The notes beneath the pieces are model-generated. The model was given only the letters and a program-made list of their open reading frames with translations. It searched no databases and was not told the DNA's origin. The position numbers were made by a program, and so were the translations under genes. Shown piece after piece: positions 18,767 to 29,022 of a DNA stretch of 64,000 nucleotides (position 1 is the stretch's first letter; each line of letters begins with the position of its first letter). The DNA lies in NCBI GenBank assembly GCA_026004775.1, contig BPJU01000015.1, forward strand, positions 62,001 through 126,000, given 5' to 3'. The DNA is from Pirellulaceae bacterium (GTDB lineage: Bacteria; Planctomycetota; Planctomycetia; Pirellulales; Pirellulaceae).

Positions 18767-18781
18767 CCACCTATGGTGTAT
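18767..18781. promoter_or_regulatory. candidate operator or promoter element, 15-bp dyad box (copy 2)
   Basis: CCACCTATGGTGTAT, identical to 9398-9412, in the gap between the EF-hand gene and the second DUF1501 gene and about 190 bp before the latter's start. The symmetric core is again CACC-TAT-GGTG followed by an AT-rich tract (TTTGTATTTG). Function is inferred from position and symmetry only. Confidence 0.3.
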
Positions 18782-18970
18782 TTGTATTTGCACTTTATTT
18801 GGTAACCTGCGGCTGTGAAACATTGACAACCGTGGATGTATTCGCGATACTCAAACCAGAATCGGAACGAAAAATAGACAGGGAGGCTCGGGGTGAAGGC
18901 GGTCCGCCGTCGCGGTGTGCGACGGCGTGTTAGCAGAATTGAGGGCGGACCAAATCAGGAGAGCTGCCAA

Positions 18971-20455
18971 ATGTTAGTGATTCCCGGACAACCTGGCAAG
19001 GATCTGTGTGATCGGCATTTGGGGGTGACGCGCCGAGCGCTTCTGCGAGTCGGGGGATCGCTGGTGGCCGGTATGTCGTTAGCCGAAATCTTACGGCTGA
19101 AGGATGCTCAGGCGGCCGAGTCGACCGGTACGCCGCGGAAGCTGAGCGGAAGCGGGTTTGGTCGAGCCAAGAGCGTGATCTTTATTTACTTGCAAGGTGG
19201 TCCGAGCCATCTGGATTTGTGGGATCCGAAGGACGACGTTCCGGATAACGTGCGGAGCGTTTTCAAGCGGATACAGGCAAAAGTGCCGGGCATGGATGTA
19301 ACGGAGCTGTTGCCGAAATTGGCTCAGGTCACCGACAAATTCACGTTTATTCGTTCGATGAGCTATACGCCGGTGGGGCTTTTCAATCATACGGCAGCCA
19401 TTTATCAGATGCATACCGGCTACACGGCGGACAAGGTCAGTCCGTCCGGGCAGTTGGAGCCGCCTTCGCCGAAAGACTTCCCGACGTTTGGTTCCCAAGT
19501 GATACATTTGCGGCCGCCCGAGGTGCCGATGTTGCCGTTCGTGATGATGCCTCGGCCGTTGCAGGAGAGCAATGTGGTGGGCAAAGGCGGTACGGCCGGT
19601 TTCCTGGGGCGTGCTTATGATCCGTATTATCTTTTCCCGCCCGGTGACGACATGGATATGAACAAAATGGATCGTATTCGGGTGGACGATTTACAGTTGC
19701 GCCCCGAAGTGCCGGTGGCCAGGCTGGAGCGCCGGGCACGTTTGCGTGATTTGATCAATGACGGGATGCCGGTGATCGACAAGGCGGTCAAGCAGTACGA
19801 TTTGGATGCCTATTATGAATCGGCATTGAGTTTGGTGATTTCCGGGCGGGCTCGCGAAGCGTTTGACTTGAAGAAAGAGCCGGACAAGCTGCGCGATCAG
19901 TATGGGCGCAACACCTTCGGCCAGTGCTGTCTGTTGGCTCGGCGTTTGATCGAGGCGGGTACTCGGGTCGTGGAGATCGTCTGGCCCAAGGTTGCCAACT
20001 CCGATAATCACTCGTGGGACGTTCATACCGGGCTTTCGCAGCGCATGCGTAACCAGTCGGCGCCGATGCTGGATGCCGGGCTGGCGACATTGCTGGAGGA
20101 CATGGACCAACGCGGCTTACTGGAAGAGACGTTGGTGGTGGCGGTAGGAGAATTCGGCCGCAGTCCGCAGCGGGGCGTCAGCACATCGGGCAACAGCAAC
20201 AGCGACGACGGCCGCGATCACTGGCCGTATTGCTACACGGCCGTGATTGCCGGCGCCGGCATCAAGCGAGGTTTCGTCTACGGAAAGAGCGACCAGACCG
20301 GTTCGGCTCCCGTGGAAAACCCGGTGCATCCTACCGAACTGCTGGCCACCATGTATTACGCGCTGGGTATCGACCCGCTGACGATCGTCTACAACCATTT
20401 GAACCAGCCGCGTGAATTGGTGAAGGCCGACCCGGTTACGGGGCTGTTCGGCTGA
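18971..20455 (+). CDS. DUF1501 domain-containing protein (second copy)
   Basis: 494 aa. A Tat-like signal lies about 20 residues in ([20 protein letters not shown]), after a short leader containing [11 protein letters not shown] that is common in this subfamily. The DUF1501 blocks are [57 protein letters not shown] and [21 protein letters not shown] chose the ATG at 18971 because AGGAG lies 9 nt upstream; a GTG at 18893 would add 26 residues before the Tat region. No DUF1549 partner is adjacent, so it is a stand-alone transcription unit, unlike the copy at 15493. Function unknown. Confidence 0.9.
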   Translation: MLVIPGQPGKDLCDRHLGVTRRALLRVGGSLVAGMSLAEILRLKDAQAAESTGTPRKLSGSGFGRAKSVIFIYLQGGPSHLDLWDPKDDVPDNVRSVFKRIQAKVPGMDVTELLPKLAQVTDKFTFIRSMSYTPVGLFNHTAAIYQMHTGYTADKVSPSGQLEPPSPKDFPTFGSQVIHLRPPEVPMLPFVMMPRPLQESNVVGKGGTAGFLGRAYDPYYLFPPGDDMDMNKMDRIRVDDLQLRPEVPVARLERRARLRDLINDGMPVIDKAVKQYDLDAYYESALSLVISGRAREAFDLKKEPDKLRDQYGRNTFGQCCLLARRLIEAGTRVVEIVWPKVANSDNHSWDVHTGLSQRMRNQSAPMLDAGLATLLEDMDQRGLLEETLVVAVGEFGRSPQRGVSTSGNSNSDDGRDHWPYCYTAVIAGAGIKRGFVYGKSDQTGSAPVENPVHPTELLATMYYALGIDPLTIVYNHLNQPRELVKADPVTGLFG

Positions 20456-20612
20456 TACGATCCGGCTGTCCAGGTGTTCGTTCCGCAAACGCCTTTCCCA
20501 CGGCCCTTCTCGGCCTCTGGGCCAAGAGTTGGTATATTAGTGTCTTTCCGCTACCGCGGTGGCCTGAGGATAGGGTAGCCAGCACTTGGTTGCACTCCGG
20601 AGGGAAGTGTCC

Positions 20613-21078
20613 ATGAGTATCGAAGCCAGGATTGCCGAACTGAAACTGGAAATTGCCGCCGCCGCCGAAGCCGGCTGGGGTCTATCAGCCGGTGCTGGTG
20701 GTCGGCAATATGGCCTATGTTTCCGGACACGGGCCGTTGAAGCCCGATGGGACGATGATGACCGGACGAGTTGGAGCGGATGTCGACCAGCAGGGAGGCT
20801 ATCAGGCGGCCAGGCAGGTGGGACTGGCGATGCTGAGCAGTCTGCGGGTCGCTCTGGGCAATCTGGATCGAGTCAAGCGCCTGGTGAAAACGCTCGGGAT
20901 GGTCAACTGTACGCCGGATTTCACGGCTCACCCGGCAGTGATCAACGGCTTTAGCGATCTTTTCAAAGAGATCTGGGGACCGGATCTGGGCGTGGGTGCC
21001 CGGAGCGCTGTCGGTATGGGGTCGTTGCCGGGCAACATTACGGTGGAAGTGGAGGCGATTTTCGAACTACACGGTTAG
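20613..21078 (+). CDS. RidA/YjgF family protein, frameshifted near codon 14 (possible pseudogene)
   Basis: Family members deaminate reactive enamine/imine intermediates. The gene starts with ATG at 20613, 9 nt after GGAGGG, and reads MSIEARIAELKLE, the usual beginning of one RidA subgroup. It then needs a frame change: removing one base at about 20652 gives LPPPPKPAGVYQPVLVVGNM and the complete domain (AYVSGHGPLKPDG, GARSAVGMGSLPGNITVEVEAIF) to the stop at 21078. The repaired product is about 154 aa, normal length. Without repair, the first frame runs to 20954 in nonsense, and the domain frame has only a TTG at 20653 with no ribosome-binding site. Either a real mutation or a sequence error. 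The stop overlaps the converging gene by 4 bp. Confidence 0.8.
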
Positions 21079-21356
21079 TGGGTGTCCGCCTCTTGGAGCG
21101 GATCGGCTGGGACCGCGGCGGTTGATGGTTGCGGTGACTGGTCGGCGGTGAACACGACTTGTTGGGAGGACGGCGGTTTGGGAAGCCTCTCCAGCCAACC
21201 GGCCAGCCAGCGCGGTGGCGGGATGCACGGATAAGAAAGTGCATAGACAAACCACGCGTCACGCAGCGGGCCCAGACCGAAAAAGGCGGCAGCCACGACA
21301 CCCAGTGCCAGGTTAAGAATCGAAAAAAGGATGACCATCACCAGCCACAGAAACAT
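21075..21356 (-). CDS. small membrane protein of unknown function
   Basis: About 93 aa, not recognised. The N-terminus MFLWLVMVILFSILNLALGVVA and the stretch following it form one or two hydrophobic segments. Then a short amphipathic region (RWLAGWLERLPKPP) and a polar Pro/Ala/Gln-rich tail probably face the cytoplasm or periplasm. The ATG at 21356 has GAGG 5 nt upstream; the longer frame to 21392 is unlikely. It converges on the RidA-like gene with a 4-bp overlap and diverges from metG. The plausible ribosome-binding site and membrane-protein composition support it as real. Confidence 0.55.
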   Translation of the reverse strand: MFLWLVMVILFSILNLALGVVAAAFFGLGPLRDAWFVYALSYPCIPPPRWLAGWLERLPKPPSSQQVVFTADQSPQPSTAAVPADPLQEADTH

Positions 21357-21486
21357 AACAGCCTCGCGTTGCACGGCACAGCTCGCAACCACGGGTTCAC
21401 GGTAAGTTTAGCTTACACCCCAAGCTCCGGCCGACTGGTCGACGCGAAAAACGTCAAATTCGATATTGCTGATTCCGGGAGCAACT

Positions 21487-23511
21487 ATGGCGGGACGGAG
21501 ACTATTGGTTACCGCTGCCCTTCCCTATGCCAACGGGCATATCCACATCGGACATCTGCTCGAATACGTGCAGACGGATATCTGGGTGCGCTTCCAGAAG
21601 CTGCGGGGACACCGGTGTATTTATATTTGTGCCGATGATACGCACGGCACCCCCATCATGATCCGTGCCCGGCAAGAGGGGCGCAGCGAGCTGGAACTGA
21701 TCGCGGAAATGCAACAGCACCATACGCGGGACTTTGCGGATTTTGAAATCGCCTTCGACCATTATGGCAGCACCAACAGCCCGGAGAATTACGAACTGTG
21801 CCAGCGCTTTTGGCGGGCGTTGCGCCAGGCGGGGTTGGTGGTCGAAAAAGAGATCCAGCAGTTGTTCGACCCGCAGGCCGGCGTCTTTCTGGCGGATCGG
21901 TTTGTCAAAGGGACGTGCCCTCGTTGTGGAGCCCCCGATCAATACGGCGACAATTGTGAGCGTTGCGGGCAGACCTATCGGCCGACGGAACTGCGCGACG
22001 CGCGCAGCACGCTTACCGGCGCGACCCCCGAGCTGCGCACGACCCGCCAATTGTTCGTGCATCTGGAAGCCCTCCGCCCGTTCCTCATCCAGTGGACGCA
22101 GGAGGCCGACCATGTGCCGCGCGAAGTGGCCAACTACTTGATGGGGCATTTTCTACACGAGCCGTTGCGAGACTGGGACGTGTCGCGGCCGGCTCCCTAC
22201 TTCGGCTTCGAGATCCCCGACAGCCCCGGCAATTATTGGTACGTCTGGTTCGATGCGCCGATCGGCTATATCGCTTCTACGGCTGCCTGGTGCAAATTGC
22301 ACGGGGAGTCACTGGAAGATTGGTGGATGAATCCCGAAGTGGAGATCCATCATTTTATCGGCAAAGACATCACCTACTTCCACACGCTCTTCTGGCCGGC
22401 CATGTTGAAGACGGCGGGCTTCCAATTGCCACGGCGCATTCACATCCACGGCTTTCTTACGGTGGACGGACGCAAGATGTCCAAGCGCGATGGGACATTC
22501 GTGCTGGCCCGCACGTATCTCAAACATCTCCAGCCGGTCTATTTCCGATACTACCTGGCCTCGAAATTGGGCCCACGGTTGGATGATGTGGATTTGAATC
22601 TGGAAGAGTTCGTCAACAAAGTCAATTCGGACCTGGTGGGAAAGGTAGTCAATCTGGCGTCGCGCACAGCCCGGTTTGTGCAAGGGCAACGATTGTCCGA
22701 CGCCTATCCAGACGACCAGGGGTTGTTTGCTCGCGGTGTGGAAGTCGGAAACGAGATTGCGGCAGCCTATGAAGAAGGGGATTACAGTCGCGCCATGCGC
22801 GCCATCATGGGGCTGGCCGACGCAGCCAATGTCTACGTGGAAACGGCCCAGCCCTGGAGCTTGCAAAAAGATTCCGACCGCACCGCAGAACTTCGGGATG
22901 TCTGTACCGTGGCGCTGAGCCTTTTCTGGCAAATTATGGTCTACTTGTCGCCCGTCACCCCGTCGCTGGCGGCAAAAACTGAATCCCTGTTCGGCAAGAA
23001 AATCAGCCGATGGGAAGATGCCGCACAGCCTTTGACACAGACCGCCGTGGGGACGTTCCAACATTTTCTCCAACGAGTCGATAGGAAGGATGTGGATGCG
23101 ATGATCGAGGAAAGCCGCGAACCGATTCCGGCACCGACTTACCAAGACAGCGATGCTCCCTTGAAGGCAGAACCTCTTGCACCGACCTGCACCATCGAAG
23201 ACTTCGCCAAGGTCGATTTGCGGGTGGCTCGTGTGGTGGCTGCCGAAGATGTGCCGCAAGCCAAGAAACTGCTGAAACTCACCGTCAGCCTGGGCGGCAA
23301 CGAACGGCGAACCATCTTCGCCGGAATCAAGGCGGCGTATAAACCCGAGCAATTGGTGGGAAGGCTGGTGATCATCGTGGCGAATCTTGCGCCTCGGCAG
23401 ATGAGCTTCGGCGTCAGTGAAGGGATGGTCACCGCGGCCGGTACCGGAGGACAAGACGTTTACCTGCTGTCGGTCGACGAAGGAGCCAAGCCAGGCCAGC
23501 GCGTCCACTAG
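21487..23511 (+). CDS. metG: methionyl-tRNA synthetase
   Basis: Charges tRNA-Met. About 674 aa. The catalytic domain has the HIGH motif in [11 protein letters not shown] and a KMSKR version of KMSKS ([12 protein letters not shown]). A zinc knuckle insert is seen as [17 protein letters not shown]. The anticodon-binding helical domain follows. The C-terminal tRNA-binding EMAP/Trbp111-like domain ([18 protein letters not shown] to GQRVH) also serves for dimerisation in homologues, so this is the long MetRS form. The ATG at 21487 has GGGAG 5 nt upstream; an upstream start at 21466 would add seven residues. Monocistronic as far as can be seen. Confidence 0.97.
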   Translation: MAGRRLLVTAALPYANGHIHIGHLLEYVQTDIWVRFQKLRGHRCIYICADDTHGTPIMIRARQEGRSELELIAEMQQHHTRDFADFEIAFDHYGSTNSPENYELCQRFWRALRQAGLVVEKEIQQLFDPQAGVFLADRFVKGTCPRCGAPDQYGDNCERCGQTYRPTELRDARSTLTGATPELRTTRQLFVHLEALRPFLIQWTQEADHVPREVANYLMGHFLHEPLRDWDVSRPAPYFGFEIPDSPGNYWYVWFDAPIGYIASTAAWCKLHGESLEDWWMNPEVEIHHFIGKDITYFHTLFWPAMLKTAGFQLPRRIHIHGFLTVDGRKMSKRDGTFVLARTYLKHLQPVYFRYYLASKLGPRLDDVDLNLEEFVNKVNSDLVGKVVNLASRTARFVQGQRLSDAYPDDQGLFARGVEVGNEIAAAYEEGDYSRAMRAIMGLADAANVYVETAQPWSLQKDSDRTAELRDVCTVALSLFWQIMVYLSPVTPSLAAKTESLFGKKISRWEDAAQPLTQTAVGTFQHFLQRVDRKDVDAMIEESREPIPAPTYQDSDAPLKAEPLAPTCTIEDFAKVDLRVARVVAAEDVPQAKKLLKLTVSLGGNERRTIFAGIKAAYKPEQLVGRLVIIVANLAPRQMSFGVSEGMVTAAGTGGQDVYLLSVDEGAKPGQRVH

Positions 23512-23614
23512 CCGTTCCATTCCGGCGTGAGCCCCCGGGCTGTCACGGCTCGACATCCTGCTGACAACCCCCAACACGGGTTTGGGACACCCGGGTCATG
23601 TTCATTGGGGATCG

Positions 23615-25543
23615 TTAGAAACGTACGTCCACCCCGGCTGTAAGGCCCTGAGACCAGAAGTCGGTTTCGTGGAAAGTGAATCGAGGGCGTGCCGGGCCCG
23701 TCAACGGACCTGACGGTGGTGGTAAAAGTCCCGGATTGAGATCCCTATCGATGATTTCCCCGGCACGTACCACGTTACTCATGTAGAGGAAGTTGTATCC
23801 GACAGTGACTCGCGCCCAATTCGTCAATTGCAATCCGAGTGTTAGTCCCAGTTCGGGAAGAATCGCGAATTCATCGCGTGAGCGGAAACCGATGTTGCTC
23901 GATTGAGCCAGCACGCCGCCGGTGAACGTCTGTGGTCCGGTTCCATCGTCGATGATGGACCTCCCCTCGATGCGGACGGTTTGCCGGTTGTTGCCCAGCG
24001 CGATCCTGCCGGCTCCCGTCAGAATCCACCGCCCGCGGCGACGTTCCCATACGATCCCCACTTCGCCTCCATGGAATTCGTTGCCCGTTACAAACAGGTC
24101 CTCGGCAAAAGTGGTCGTGCCGGTACTCAAATCCGTCGAATTGTGGCGAATGTCGACCTGGTCCGAAAGACGGGCAAAGCGATAACCGCCGGTAAGATCG
24201 ACGCGGTAACCGTTCACGAAACCACCTTGAGGGTCACTTGTGCCGCAGCACAGACTCCAGCGGACGCGACCACCGGCATTCATCCAATGGGTGATGGCCT
24301 CGCCCGAAACGTCTCCGGAAGCAACTCCGGGAAATGCAATCAGCTCAGCGGCTTCCGCACCTGACACGATATCAAAGTAGGGCCGCGCCAATATGAGATT
24401 TCCGTTGGAGCTGCGCTGGAAGTTCTCCTGCGGGTCGTCCAGTTGAAAATAATCGACTTCAACACCCCAGCGTCTCCACGGCCCAAGCCACATGCCACCC
24501 GAGACACGCCAGCCCACCTGATCCGTGTCATTGACTTCGGAGTTGCCGAAGAGCACGGTCGTAGTGGGCAGTCCGAAAACACCGGCCGAGGCCGCCGGGG
24601 TGCCCGCCGCACTGGTCGTTACCAGCGGCGGCAGTTCCAGGCCGCTTGTCCACCAATGCAGATACTCGCCCTGAATCCAAAACCGCTCCGGTGAAGGACA
24701 ACTCCCCTGCATGGCTGCCAGGCCGCGAGCTCCGCTCGAAGGGCATAGCCCCAGCCAACCAGAGGTGTGAGGATCGCCAGGCGAGCTATACGGCGGATCG
24801 GACCAATATGGCGTGCTCGGACGGGAACGCAATTCTTGCGGCGCCTCGAGCGTATATGGATCGGTGAAAGAATCGGGCGGGGGCAAACTGTCGGCCTGAG
24901 CCGTTTTCACGTTCTTGTCGCGTCGTGGGCGGCTTGTTTCGGCGAAATCCTGAACGTCCCGCGAATCGCGATCAGTTGCCGATTCGCTGGTCCGGCTTCC
25001 CGCACCTCGCTTCGGCAGTGCCGGCTCGATGTGGTTGGCCGTCTGTACCGCTGCGGTAGGGGATACCTCGTCCGTCAAATTGTCCGAGGAGACGCGTGGC
25101 TCTTTGGATGGAGAAGAATTGCCCTCGGAAGTGACGACGAATGTTGGGCTTGGAGGCGGCGACGTTCCAAACAGCCATGAAACGAGCGGATTGCCGCTGC
25201 TGGAGCTGGCATAGGCACGCTCGACAAGTAACACTCGCGTCCGTCCATCCGGCAGCAGATCATACCGCCCTCGCAAAATTACCTCCTTGTTCACCAGCGG
25301 CGCCAGCTCCAGTCCATCCGCCGGTACCACCGGCAGCCATGGTCCAAACCAGCTTTCTTCCAGCAAGAACGGCACACGTGACGTGGGGCTTTGCGTATTG
25401 AGCCGCAGGCGTCCTGTCCAATAGGTTCGCTCAACGGCTGACAATCCATTGGGTGCGTCCCGTTCGGTTACCTGTCCCCAGGCTCTCGTCGAAGGGAAAA
25501 CCAACACCAACCCTACCACGACAAAAATATGCCTCGGTTGCAC
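23615..25543 (-). CDS. BBP7 family outer-membrane beta-barrel protein
   Basis: Planctomycete BBP7-like protein of about 642 aa. The GTG at 25543 is preceded by GAGGAG 9 nt upstream and begins a clean signal peptide (QPRHIFVVVGLVLVFPSTRAWGQ); an ATG at 25573 has a poorer site. Residues of about 150 to 290 are low-complexity, rich in Ser, Pro and Thr. The barrel part starts at ERFWIQGEYLHWWTSG and alternates aromatic and polar residues in strands, such as GWRVSGGMWLGPWRRWGVEVDYF and DLTGGYRFARLSDQVDIRHN. It ends GLTAGVDVRF, a terminal Phe typical of barrel proteins. Probably surface-located; role unknown. It follows the RND operon at a distance of 370 bp. Confidence 0.85.
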   Translation of the reverse strand: MQPRHIFVVVGLVLVFPSTRAWGQVTERDAPNGLSAVERTYWTGRLRLNTQSPTSRVPFLLEESWFGPWLPVVPADGLELAPLVNKEVILRGRYDLLPDGRTRVLLVERAYASSSSGNPLVSWLFGTSPPPSPTFVVTSEGNSSPSKEPRVSSDNLTDEVSPTAAVQTANHIEPALPKRGAGSRTSESATDRDSRDVQDFAETSRPRRDKNVKTAQADSLPPPDSFTDPYTLEAPQELRSRPSTPYWSDPPYSSPGDPHTSGWLGLCPSSGARGLAAMQGSCPSPERFWIQGEYLHWWTSGLELPPLVTTSAAGTPAASAGVFGLPTTTVLFGNSEVNDTDQVGWRVSGGMWLGPWRRWGVEVDYFQLDDPQENFQRSSNGNLILARPYFDIVSGAEAAELIAFPGVASGDVSGEAITHWMNAGGRVRWSLCCGTSDPQGGFVNGYRVDLTGGYRFARLSDQVDIRHNSTDLSTGTTTFAEDLFVTGNEFHGGEVGIVWERRRGRWILTGAGRIALGNNRQTVRIEGRSIIDDGTGPQTFTGGVLAQSSNIGFRSRDEFAILPELGLTLGLQLTNWARVTVGYNFLYMSNVVRAGEIIDRDLNPGLLPPPSGPLTGPARPRFTFHETDFWSQGLTAGVDVRF

Positions 25544-25573
25544 GACGAGGAACTCCTCGAATTGCAGCGGCAT

Positions 25574-25913
25574 CCATCTTGTCCAGCGACACTATGAGAC
25601 CTGCTGGATCGCGGCAGCACGTATAGTAACGAAGTCCAAGACCGTCAAGAGGAAAAGCGAAAAGGCATCGCGGGAAATGCGCGCGTCGATAATTTTCAAT
25701 AAACCGCCCTCATTACCTGATGCACGCAATCAAACACATTTTCGTGATGGAAATGGGTAGGGTGACAAAAAGCGGCACCTTAGAAAAATAGGCGGTCTGG
25801 GTTGGGGGGCAAACCGGGAAGCATGGGCTGGGGTTCCGTTCGTGGCAAGAACGGCATTAGTTGAGCTTCTCTGGCGAGGCGCGAATAGCATCGGTGAGGG
25901 AAACCGGCGGGCA
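25574..25913. other. intergenic region between the RND pump and the BBP7 gene
   Basis: No gene seen in these 340 bp. Both flanking genes are on the minus strand, so this stretch holds the end of the RND transcript and the likely promoter of the BBP7 gene. It is locally AT-richer (for example GATAATTTTCAATAAACC at about 25688). I see no clear terminator hairpin. Confidence 0.5.
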
Positions 25914-28900
25914 TCAATCGGCGACGGCGACCTGGGGTGCGAACCACCGATACAGAGCCGGAAGGACCAGCGACGTCAGCAGTGTGGCGGTTATCAAGCC
26001 GCCGATCACGACCGTTGCCAGGGGGCGCTGGATTTCTGCGCCGTCGCTATGAGAGACCGCCATGGGAAGGAATCCCAGAGAGGCGACCAGTGCTGTCATC
26101 AAGATGGGCCGAATACGGTTAAGCGCCGTGGTCAAAATGGCCTCTTCCATCGACAACCCGGATCGGCGAGCGTGTTCGGCAGCATTGACCCATACCAGCC
26201 CATTCAACACGGCTACACCGAACAGAGCAATGAATCCGACACCGGCCGAAACGCTGAACGGCATGCCGCGCAGTGCCAGTGCATAGACGCCCCCGCATGC
26301 GGCCATCGGTATCGCCAGGAAAATAAGGAGTGCCAGGCGCACGGAGTTCAGGCTGATCTGGAGCAACAACAGAATCAATAGCAGGGCGATGGGCGTTACG
26401 ATCATCAGTCGGGCCGAAGCGGTTTGTAGATTACGGAAATCGCCGCCCCACTTCAGTTCGTAGCTGGGAGGCAGCTTCAGTTGGCGGGCGATTTGCTGTT
26501 GTGCCTCGAGCACGAAACTGCCGACGTCACGGCCACGTACATTGCACTGCACATGGGTCCTGCGCCGCATGGCATCGTGCTCGATCGACGGCGGACTCTC
26601 CTCGGCTACCACCTGGGCCACCGCCTCCAGCGGGATGGGAACGCCGTCGATCTGGGCCACCGGCAATTGCCGCAGTAGCGACACATTCTCCCGCCATTCA
26701 GCCGGAATCCGCACCAGAATCGGGAAACGCGCTCTTCCCTCGTAAACCGTTCCCACCGGGCGCCCGCCCAAGGCGGCTACCACGTTTAAAATATGGTCTG
26801 CCTCCAGGCCGTAGCGCACGAGTTCACTGCGGCGGGGCGAAATGCGTAATGTGGGCAAATCGGCCTGGTATTCCGCCTTCACGTCCGCCGCTCCGGGTAT
26901 GCGACGCAGTATCCGCTCCACCTCCTTGGCCAGTCGGTTCAGCGTGGCAAGATCATCTCCATAGATCAGCGCCGCCACATCGGCTTTGACACCTGCCACC
27001 AATTCATCGACGCGCATCTCGATCGGCTGTGTGAATCCAAATGCGACTCCGGGTATTTCACGGCGAAGCGCCTGGTCCATCTGTTCGATCAGTTCGTCCC
27101 GACTCTTGCGCTGCGGCCACCGGCTGCGGTGTTTTAGGATTACCCACACATCGGTTTGGTGCACCCCCATCACGTCATTGGCGATTTCGGGTCTGCCCGT
27201 CTTGCAGAATACCGTTTCTACTTCGGGGAATCGTCGTAGCACCTTCTCGATTCGGGTAGACATATCGACCGCGGCTTCCAGTGTGGCACTGGGGAGCCGT
27301 ACGGCTTCGATAAGAAGGTCGCCTTCTTCCAAACGAGGCATGAATTCTGCTCCTAATCGCAACGCGACAGGGACACTGGGCAAGGCGACAGCCAGCGCCG
27401 CAACTACTGTCAGCAGCGGCCACCGTACCGCACGGCTCACCACCGGCCGGTACAGCCGTTTAACCCAGCGAACCAGCCACACCTCGCGTTCCTGCACCCG
27501 GCGCGGCAAAACGAACGTCGCAAGGGCGGGCATCAACGTCAGCGATATCACCAGGGCGCCCGACAGAGCAAAAAGCACGGTGAACGACATAGGGCGGAAA
27601 AGTTTTCCTTCGGATCCTTGAAGTGCCAGAATGGGCAAATAGACAATTGCTATTATCAATTCCCCAAATAAGGTTGGCCTGCGAACTTCAACGAATGCAT
27701 CGCGAATAATGGTAAATCTTGGCTGTTTTCCGTCGGCATGGGAAAGCCGTCGCATACAATTTTCGATAGTAATTACGGAACTGTCGACAATCAGTCCAAA
27801 GTCGATGGCACCCAGACTCATGAGGCTGGCGGAAATGCCCGTGATATACATCAAATTGGCAGCCCATAACATCGACATGGGAATGGCCATCGCTACTAAT
27901 AGTGCTGCGCGAATACTACCGAGCATCGACAATAGCACAATCACCACAAGGACGCTTGCCTCGCTCAAATTCTTGGCGACGGTACCGATCGCTCGATAAA
28001 TCAGCCGGCTGCGGTCATAGAGGATTTCGATGTGCACGTCATCTGGGAGTGTTTGCTGGATTTCTAGGAGGCGTTTCTTGGCAGCTTCGACGACCGTTCG
28101 TGAGTTCTCTCCGATCAGCATCATCACCATTCCGGTGACAATTTCACCTCGCCCGTCGCGCGTGGCGGCCCCCTGGCGCGTCAGAGGTGCGATCTGAACC
28201 GACGCCACATCGCGCAGCAACAGCGGCGTACCGTCCGGCTGGCGGCGAACCACGAGCTGTTCCATTTCGGATATGGAACGCAGCATCGCCTCACCGCGCA
28301 GGAATCGCTGCTCGTCATGGTGAACCACATAGCCTCCTCCAGCCGTACCATGGTTGCTCTCGATACAGCGAAATAGCTCCTCGAACGTCACCCCATAACT
28401 GCTCATCCGCACCGGATCGGGCCGGATTTCGTACGATTTGAAGAAGCCCCCGTGCGAATTGACCTCCGTCACGCCCGGCACTTCACGCAAGCGTGGCGCG
28501 ATGTCGAAATCCAACAACGCCCGCAGTTCCATCAGTGATCGTCTGTCACTTCGAAGCTCGAATTGGAGTATTTCGCCCAGGGCCGTGCTCAAAGGGCCCA
28601 ATTCGGGTGATCCAAATGCCGGCGGAATCGCTGCCGCGGCTGCCGGCAATCGCTGAGCCACCAACTGGCGCGCCCAATAAATGTCCGTACCCTCCTGAAA
28701 GACCACCGTCACCAGAGATAATCCAAACTTGGAAACACTGCGGATCTCTTCTACCTTCGGCAGCCCACCCATCGCGGTTTCGATTGGATAACTGATATAC
28801 TGCTCGACTTCCAAGGGCGACAGCGATCCAGCCTCCGTCACAATCTGCACCTGGATATTGGTAAGATCCGGAACGGCATCCAGCGGTAAATTCACCGCGG

Positions 28901-28988
28901 AATAGACCCCGGCACCGGCAACAAGTAAGGCAAGCACGAGTATGACAAAGCGGCGACTGATGGAGAGGTTGATCAACTGTGTCAGCAT
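25914..28988 (-). CDS. heavy-metal efflux RND transporter, CusA/CzcA family
   Basis: Inner-membrane proton-driven pump of about 1024 aa, the full length for the HME-RND subfamily. It begins LINLSISRRFVILVLALLVAG, has PLDAVPDLTNIQVQI and PIETAMGGLP early in the first periplasmic domain, and GAIDFGLIVDSSVITIENCMRRL in helix 4 with the proton-relay Asp. The second half repeats the fold and ends with AEHARRSGLSMEEAI and further helices. CusA/CzcA pumps export Cu/Ag or Co/Zn/Cd; the metal cannot be told reliably from reading. The ATG at 28988 is used; a GTG at 28994 adds two residues. It lies 34 bp after the adaptor gene, and no outer-membrane TolC-like partner is in the window. Confidence 0.93.
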   Translation of the reverse strand: MLTQLINLSISRRFVILVLALLVAGAGVYSAVNLPLDAVPDLTNIQVQIVTEAGSLSPLEVEQYISYPIETAMGGLPKVEEIRSVSKFGLSLVTVVFQEGTDIYWARQLVAQRLPAAAAAIPPAFGSPELGPLSTALGEILQFELRSDRRSLMELRALLDFDIAPRLREVPGVTEVNSHGGFFKSYEIRPDPVRMSSYGVTFEELFRCIESNHGTAGGGYVVHHDEQRFLRGEAMLRSISEMEQLVVRRQPDGTPLLLRDVASVQIAPLTRQGAATRDGRGEIVTGMVMMLIGENSRTVVEAAKKRLLEIQQTLPDDVHIEILYDRSRLIYRAIGTVAKNLSEASVLVVIVLLSMLGSIRAALLVAMAIPMSMLWAANLMYITGISASLMSLGAIDFGLIVDSSVITIENCMRRLSHADGKQPRFTIIRDAFVEVRRPTLFGELIIAIVYLPILALQGSEGKLFRPMSFTVLFALSGALVISLTLMPALATFVLPRRVQEREVWLVRWVKRLYRPVVSRAVRWPLLTVVAALAVALPSVPVALRLGAEFMPRLEEGDLLIEAVRLPSATLEAAVDMSTRIEKVLRRFPEVETVFCKTGRPEIANDVMGVHQTDVWVILKHRSRWPQRKSRDELIEQMDQALRREIPGVAFGFTQPIEMRVDELVAGVKADVAALIYGDDLATLNRLAKEVERILRRIPGAADVKAEYQADLPTLRISPRRSELVRYGLEADHILNVVAALGGRPVGTVYEGRARFPILVRIPAEWRENVSLLRQLPVAQIDGVPIPLEAVAQVVAEESPPSIEHDAMRRRTHVQCNVRGRDVGSFVLEAQQQIARQLKLPPSYELKWGGDFRNLQTASARLMIVTPIALLLILLLLQISLNSVRLALLIFLAIPMAACGGVYALALRGMPFSVSAGVGFIALFGVAVLNGLVWVNAAEHARRSGLSMEEAILTTALNRIRPILMTALVASLGFLPMAVSHSDGAEIQRPLATVVIGGLITATLLTSLVLPALYRWFAPQVAVAD

Positions 28989-29022
28989 GGCCACAATCCG
29001 AATGGAACCATTTTCTGTTTTT

